Position numbers and translations under genes: made by a program. A stretch of DNA of 10,006 nucleotides, from the NCBI GenBank assembly GCA_937959375.1, contig CALGLS010000113.1:1-10006 (forward strand), in the 5' to 3' direction. Below, piece after piece: positions 7,028-10,006 of the stretch. The notes under the pieces are model-generated. The model ran no database searches. It saw only the letters and a program-made list of their open reading frames with translations, and was not told the origin of the DNA. This stretch comes from an uncultured Saprospiraceae bacterium (GTDB lineage Bacteria; Bacteroidota; Bacteroidia; Chitinophagales; Saprospiraceae). The stretch's first letter is position 1, and the number at the start of each line of letters is the position of its first letter.

Positions 7028-7663
7028 TTACGTTTTTTCTTCCTTTTCTTTTCCATTGCTTTCAGCAGTAACCGAGTTTACTTTTAGGTTTAGGATGTTT
7101 CCCATGTGGTAACAGGTACGACAACGAGCTTCGTAGGTGTCTTTTTCGCCTAATAGTACCTGACCTGCGTCAGCAGCTAAACGGAAAGAATGTGTTGCCA
7201 GATTACCACAATGGCTGCAGATGGCGTGTACTTTTGTAATATATTCAGCTACAGCTAAAAGATCAGGCATTGGGCCAAAAGGCACACCTTTATAGTCCAT
7301 ATCTAAGCCCGCGGCGATCACACGAATACCTCTGAGCGCCAATTGTTGGCAAACACTAGGTAGCTCATCATCAAAGAATTGAGCTTCATCTACACCTACC
7401 ACCCCTACTCCGTCGGACAAGTCTAATAGTTTAGACGAATGGTCTACTGGAGTAGAAAGAATAGAATTAGCATCATGTGAGACCACATTGACTGTATCGT
7501 ATCTGGTATCAATTTTAGGTTTGAAGATTTCTACTTTTTGGTTAGCAATCTTTGCTCGTTTCAGTCTACGAATTAATTCTTCCGTTTTTCCGGAGAACAT
7601 AGAGCCGCAGATGACTTCGATCCATCCGCTACGCTGACCTTTAAAATGTGGTTCTAAAAACAT
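7028..7663 (-). CDS. tdk: Thymidine kinase, type II (salvage)
   Basis: Tdk phosphorylates thymidine (and deoxyuridine) with ATP in the pyrimidine salvage pathway, in the cytoplasm as a tetramer in this family. The 211-residue protein shows the P-loop GSMFSGKT (20-27), a Walker-B-like DEAQFF (92-97) with E93 as probable base, and GLDMDYKGVPFGPMPDLL (119-136). The zinc-binding pairs C149/C152 and C181/C184 frame the lasso loop. All expected residues are present. The start at 7663 is the only ATG before the P-loop, and the next Met is inside it. The last 15 residues are a charged tail (ESNGKEKEEKT). The gene has its own terminator and no close upstream partner, so it is probably monocistronic. 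No convincing promoter was found; a hairpin at 7700-7717 lies in its leader region. Confidence 0.97.
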   Translation of the reverse strand: MFLEPHFKGQRSGWIEVICGSMFSGKTEELIRRLKRAKIANQKVEIFKPKIDTRYDTVNVVSHDANSILSTPVDHSSKLLDLSDGVGVVGVDEAQFFDDELPSVCQQLALRGIRVIAAGLDMDYKGVPFGPMPDLLAVAEYITKVHAICSHCGNLATHSFRLAADAGQVLLGEKDTYEARCRTCYHMGNILNLKVNSVTAESNGKEKEEKT

Positions 7664-8090
7664 TAGTTAAGCGATTAATATTGATGACCTTTGACAAATC
7701 CCTCTAGTTTAGGAGGGCTATCAATAAGCTTGAATTGTTTATTTTTGATATCGAAGTTGTTTAAGACAGTAGGTATTAGCTACCAAGAAATGGGTTTTAA
7801 TATCAATTTTGCGCTATTTTAATCGTCAATACCCCAGCTATGAACATAAAAAAGCGGCTCAACTCAATAAAAAATTCCTTCTGACTAGCTTTAATTGGAA
7901 TTCTTAAAGAACTTCATCCTCAAAAGTAGTAATTTCACAATCGAATAGCGATTAGAAAATCAGGAATCCTTTTATTTTTATGAAAGAAGTTGTTTAACAT
8001 CATAAAAAATAAAAATACCTCCCTATCAGTTTTAACATTATGATTTACTTTTCGTAAACCAACTTTTTTATCAATAAACGCCAACTAATA
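7664..8090. other. AT-rich non-coding gap between divergent genes
   Basis: No frame of useful length is open on either strand; the longest ATG frame I checked by eye (7840-7884) has only 14 codons. The stretch should hold the promoters of tdk (leftward) and of the proline-rich gene (rightward). I find no strong TTTG/TAnnTTTG pair for either; 8046-8053 (TACTTTTC) is a one-mismatch -7 box without a -33. Besides the hairpin at 7700-7717 there is a weak inverted repeat (TATCAA near 7719 against TTGATA near 7748). Nothing resembles a transposase remnant, tRNA or known riboswitch. Confidence 0.6.
7700..7717. repeat. Small hairpin upstream of tdk
   Basis: CCCTCTA (7700-7706), GTT loop, and TAG-G-AGGG (7710-7717) form a 7-bp stem with one bulged G. 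It lies 36 nt before the tdk ATG. On neither strand does a proper T run follow, so it is a weak terminator candidate. It could be a leader structure or part of a dispersed repeat. Confidence 0.4.
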
Positions 8091-8813
8091 ATGAATTTGC
8101 AGCAAGGTAAAATAATACTGGAAAAAATAAACCGCCTTTATCAAAGTATGACATTGGACAGTAAGATTGATTCTTTTGAACAAGAGTTGATGTTGAGTTA
8201 TATTGAAAAATTCTATCAGGCCTTTTCAGTTGATGGCAAAGAAATTCCGGGCAATAGACCCAAAGTGACTAGAGAGCCTATCGAAATAAAGAAACCTGTT
8301 GAAGTAAGTAAGCCTGTACCAAAGGTGATTCAGGAAGAACAGCCACAGGCTGCTGCTCCACCTTCACCTCCTCCTGCTCCTGCAAAAGTAGTGGTGAGTA
8401 CACCGCCACCTCCGCCACCTCCAGTGGTTGAACAAAAACCACCGCCAGCGCCTGTTGAGGAAATAGAAGTTGAATTACCTCCTGTGACTGCAACGCACAA
8501 GGTGGACGACGAATTTGAAGTCTTGTTTGATCAGAACGAGGGCAAGGAACTGTCTGATAAGTTGAGTTCACTACCGATTGCAGATTTGACAAAGGCGATG
8601 GGATTGAATGAACGAATTTTAACCACCAACGAGTTGTTTGGAAAAGATACGAATGCGTTTAATGCTGCCATGAAAAAGTTGAATAGCATGCGCGATTTTG
8701 AAGAAGCTAAAATGTTATTGGCCTCTTATGCGGAGGAATACAACTGGACAGGAAAAGGTAAAAAGAAGAAAGCTCAGATTTTCATTAAGCTTGTTCAACG
8801 AAAGTTTAAATAA
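8091..8813 (+). CDS. Hypothetical protein, proline-rich linker between two helical domains
   Basis: I cannot name a function. The 240-residue protein has no signal peptide or membrane segment, so it is probably cytoplasmic. Residues 1-48 are predicted mostly helical (GKIILEKINRLYQ, SFEQELMLSYIEKFYQAF). Residues 58-135 are a low-complexity linker rich in Pro, Val, Lys and Glu, including a run of seven prolines at 105-111 (PPPPPPP). Residues about 150-240 form a compact helical domain (LSSLPIADLTKAMGLNERI, NELFGKD, LNSMRDFEEAKMLL, EEYNW, IKLVQRKFK). I recognise this as a recurring C-terminal module of Bacteroidota hypothetical proteins. The start at 8091 is the first ATG, and the N-terminal helix begins at once. 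The rhomboid gene follows on the same strand after 73 nt, so shared transcription is possible but not shown. The two ends joined by a flexible linker suggest an adaptor, which is an inference only. Confidence 0.83.
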   Translation: MNLQQGKIILEKINRLYQSMTLDSKIDSFEQELMLSYIEKFYQAFSVDGKEIPGNRPKVTREPIEIKKPVEVSKPVPKVIQEEQPQAAAPPSPPPAPAKVVVSTPPPPPPPVVEQKPPPAPVEEIEVELPPVTATHKVDDEFEVLFDQNEGKELSDKLSSLPIADLTKAMGLNERILTTNELFGKDTNAFNAAMKKLNSMRDFEEAKMLLASYAEEYNWTGKGKKKKAQIFIKLVQRKFK

Positions 8814-8886
8814 ACTATTTGGAGGTACTCGTGTTTTCTAGAAAGCATAACTTTTTGCAAAAATAGACCTGAAGAGAACGATAAGA

Positions 8887-9645
8887 ATGGATTCAAGATC
8901 ACAAAAGCTAATTGATGTTATTAAACTTCCATTGCTATTTATAGTGGTGATTTGGCTTGTCCATTTGGTACAGGTGGTCTTTGGTTTACATTTGGGGTAT
9001 TTGGGGCTTTTGCCGAGAGACATTTCAGGTATTAGAGGAATTTTGTTGGCGCCATTAATTCACGCCGACTTTGCACACCTTACGCACAATAGCATTCCCA
9101 TGTTTGTGCTTAGTAGTCTCATCTTATATTTTTATCCACGAGTTGCCATTCGCAGTTTTACTGGAATTTATTTACTAACCGGACTTTTGGTTTGGTTAAT
9201 TGGTAATTACTTTTTCTGTGGTTTGGAATATGGACACCAATGTAGAAGTTATCACATTGGAGCAAGTGGTGTGGTATATGGATTGGCAACTTTCATTATG
9301 GGAACTGGGATTTTTAGAAAGAACATTAAGTCAATCGCCTTGGCTTTGATTATATTATTTTATTATAGCGGCATGTTTGTAGGCATATTTCCATTGGAAG
9401 AAGGTGTGTCTTGGGAAAGTCATTTATATGGTGCTATAGTTGGTTTTTTTGTAGCTTATTATTTTAAGCATGAGTTGGAAGAAGATGAAAAACCAGTACC
9501 GCCTTCTTGGGCAAATGAAGATCCAAACAATACCAATTATTTTTTCCCTAGAGATGTTTTTGAAAAAACAAAATTGCAACGGAAGTTAGAAGAGGAGGCT
9601 AGGCGTAAGCGCGAGCAGGATGGTTGGACTTCTGATCAGACTTGA
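8887..9645 (+). CDS. Rhomboid-family intramembrane serine protease
   Basis: The protein (252 residues) has about six hydrophobic segments between residues 11 and 194 and is an inner-membrane protein. The rhomboid signatures are present: H59-x4-H64-x3-N68 (HADFAHLTHN) in the second segment, the nucleophile motif GASG (125-128, Ser127), and the catalytic His179 in SHLYGAIVGF of the last segment. With the Ser-His pair intact, it should be proteolytically active, cleaving membrane-spanning substrates; the substrate is unknown. The C-terminal 55 residues form a charged cytoplasmic-type tail with a helix rich in Lys, Glu and Arg (KTKLQRKLEEEARRKREQ). The ATG at 8887 precedes the first hydrophobic segment by 10 residues. 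A TTTG at 8818-8821 and TAACTTTT at 8848-8855 hint at a promoter, but with 26 nt between them the spacing is too long. No terminator hairpin with a T run follows directly. Confidence 0.93.
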   Translation: MDSRSQKLIDVIKLPLLFIVVIWLVHLVQVVFGLHLGYLGLLPRDISGIRGILLAPLIHADFAHLTHNSIPMFVLSSLILYFYPRVAIRSFTGIYLLTGLLVWLIGNYFFCGLEYGHQCRSYHIGASGVVYGLATFIMGTGIFRKNIKSIALALIILFYYSGMFVGIFPLEEGVSWESHLYGAIVGFFVAYYFKHELEEDEKPVPPSWANEDPNNTNYFFPRDVFEKTKLQRKLEEEARRKREQDGWTSDQT

Positions 9646-9672
9646 GGAAGACGGGAGATGGGAGACCGAAGT
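9646..9672 (+). repeat. Purine-rich repeat directly after the rhomboid stop codon
   Basis: This 27-nt block of G and A (GGAAGACGGGAGATGGGAGA and on) begins at the base after the TGA. It matches the block at 1123-1097 (minus strand), which starts 5 nt after the TPR gene's stop, at 19 of 27 positions. Both lie at 3' ends of genes in the same orientation relative to transcription. I infer a dispersed 3'-intergenic repeat family. Confidence 0.5.
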
Positions 9673-9862
9673 CCGAACAGGTTGACCGCTAAGTCAGTTC
9701 TCTAAATATTTAGCTGCATCGCTTTTAGGAAATTTTTTAAACCTGTCGGGCCGCCAGGCGGGAGTCAAAATGTAAAAGTATCCGAAAATCGCGGCTTTCT
9801 GGCGTAGCATGTCATTCGTGGGTAACTTTTACATTTGGACTTTTGCGGTTTTACCTGTCCGG
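9673..9862. repeat. Nested inverted-repeat element of about 190 nt
   Basis: Outer arms at 9673-9689 (CCGAACAGGTTGACCGC) and 9845-9862 pair with a few mismatches. Inside them, 9764-9779 (GTCAAAATGTAAAAGT) and 9825-9840 pair at 15 of 16 positions around a 45-nt loop. The sequence ACCTGTC-GGGCCGCC at 9741-9755 is also a direct, imperfect copy of the right outer arm. A perfect 12-bp palindrome (CTAAATATTTAG, 9702-9713) lies between the left arms. There is no open frame. It could be a miniature non-autonomous mobile element or a structured intergenic repeat; no target-site duplication is evident. Confidence 0.55.
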
Positions 9863-9918
9863 CTGACCAGACTACCGTATATACATAACTTGTAACTCAG
9901 GTGTATATTATTAAATTT

Positions 9919-10006
9919 TGAATCGTTGAATTCTGAATTTTGAATCGCTGATTTTTGCCTTCTACCGTGTTAAGGGGAAAATCAAAATTCCGAATTCAAC
10001 GATTCA
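9919..10006. repeat. Long inverted repeat at the right edge
   Basis: Arms at 9919-9943 and 9982-10006 pair at 24 of 25 positions, with a perfect 15-bp end (TGAATCGTTGAATTC and its complement) and a 38-nt loop. The left arm is followed by an imperfect direct copy of its start (TGAATCGCTGA at 9941-9951 against TGAATCGTTGA at 9919-9929). The right arm ends exactly at the window edge, so the repeat may extend further. No T run suited to termination follows within view. A smaller 7-bp stem (ATATACA 9879-9885, TGTATAT 9902-9908) lies just before it. Confidence 0.6.

Noticed and set aside
7840..7884. Short ORF of 14 codons in the tdk upstream gap
   Set aside because: There is no ribosome-binding or promoter support, and nothing to separate it from chance.
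8278..8592. Minus-strand 104-codon frame opposite the proline-rich gene
   Set aside because: It arises from the repetitive CCX codons of the proline linker read backwards and has no domain character.
8818..8855. Promoter for the rhomboid gene (TTTG ... TAACTTTT)
   Set aside because: The 26-nt spacing is longer than the 17-23 nt used in this phylum, and the -7 box has a mismatch.
9646..10006. CRISPR array
   Set aside because: The repeats are inverted and unequally spaced, with no regular repeat-spacer unit and no cas genes.

Overview
The window looks like chromosomal DNA of a Bacteroidota bacterium, roughly 40% G+C. The evidence is family-level: an outer-membrane protein whose mature end reads INSPYSRIGIGDL, signal peptides ending in 'AQ', a TPR protein with a C-terminal GCWIG motif, a secreted carboxypeptidase-regulatory-like domain protein, a TAnnTTTG-type promoter box and almost no Shine-Dalgarno sequences. 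The gene content and repeat style suggest Saprospiria or a neighbouring lineage, but I would not place it more precisely.

Left part (1-6216, all minus strand): a tightly packed run reading right to left. It contains purH (last two steps of IMP synthesis), coaX (type III pantothenate kinase, first step of CoA synthesis), a beta-barrel outer-membrane protein overlapping coaX by 11 bp, and a secreted TPR protein starting 4 nt after the barrel gene. A palindromic repeat and a perfect 14-bp terminator hairpin follow. Beyond them is a second, paralogous TPR-type protein that carries a lipoprotein signal and runs off the left edge. The order coaX - outer-membrane protein - TPR protein is familiar in Bacteroidota and suggests envelope proteins co-expressed with core metabolic enzymes.

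Middle (6217-7663): purH has a good Bacteroidota promoter and diverges from a small secreted protein with one CarboxypepD_reg-like domain. That gene converges on tdk (thymidine kinase, type II), with a perfect 15-bp bidirectional terminator between them.

Right part (7664-10006): a 427-nt AT-rich non-coding gap leads to a proline-rich two-domain protein of unknown function and then a rhomboid-family intramembrane protease with its catalytic Ser and His present. The last 360 nt are non-coding and dense in repeats: a purine-rich repeat related to the one after the TPR gene, a nested inverted-repeat element of about 190 nt, and a second long inverted repeat touching the right edge.

Most of the window is ordinary housekeeping and envelope biology. 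I see no CRISPR array, toxin-antitoxin pair, transposase, defence island or RNA gene. The least explained parts are the repeat elements, the differently targeted tandem TPR paralogs, and the small secreted and proline-rich proteins.
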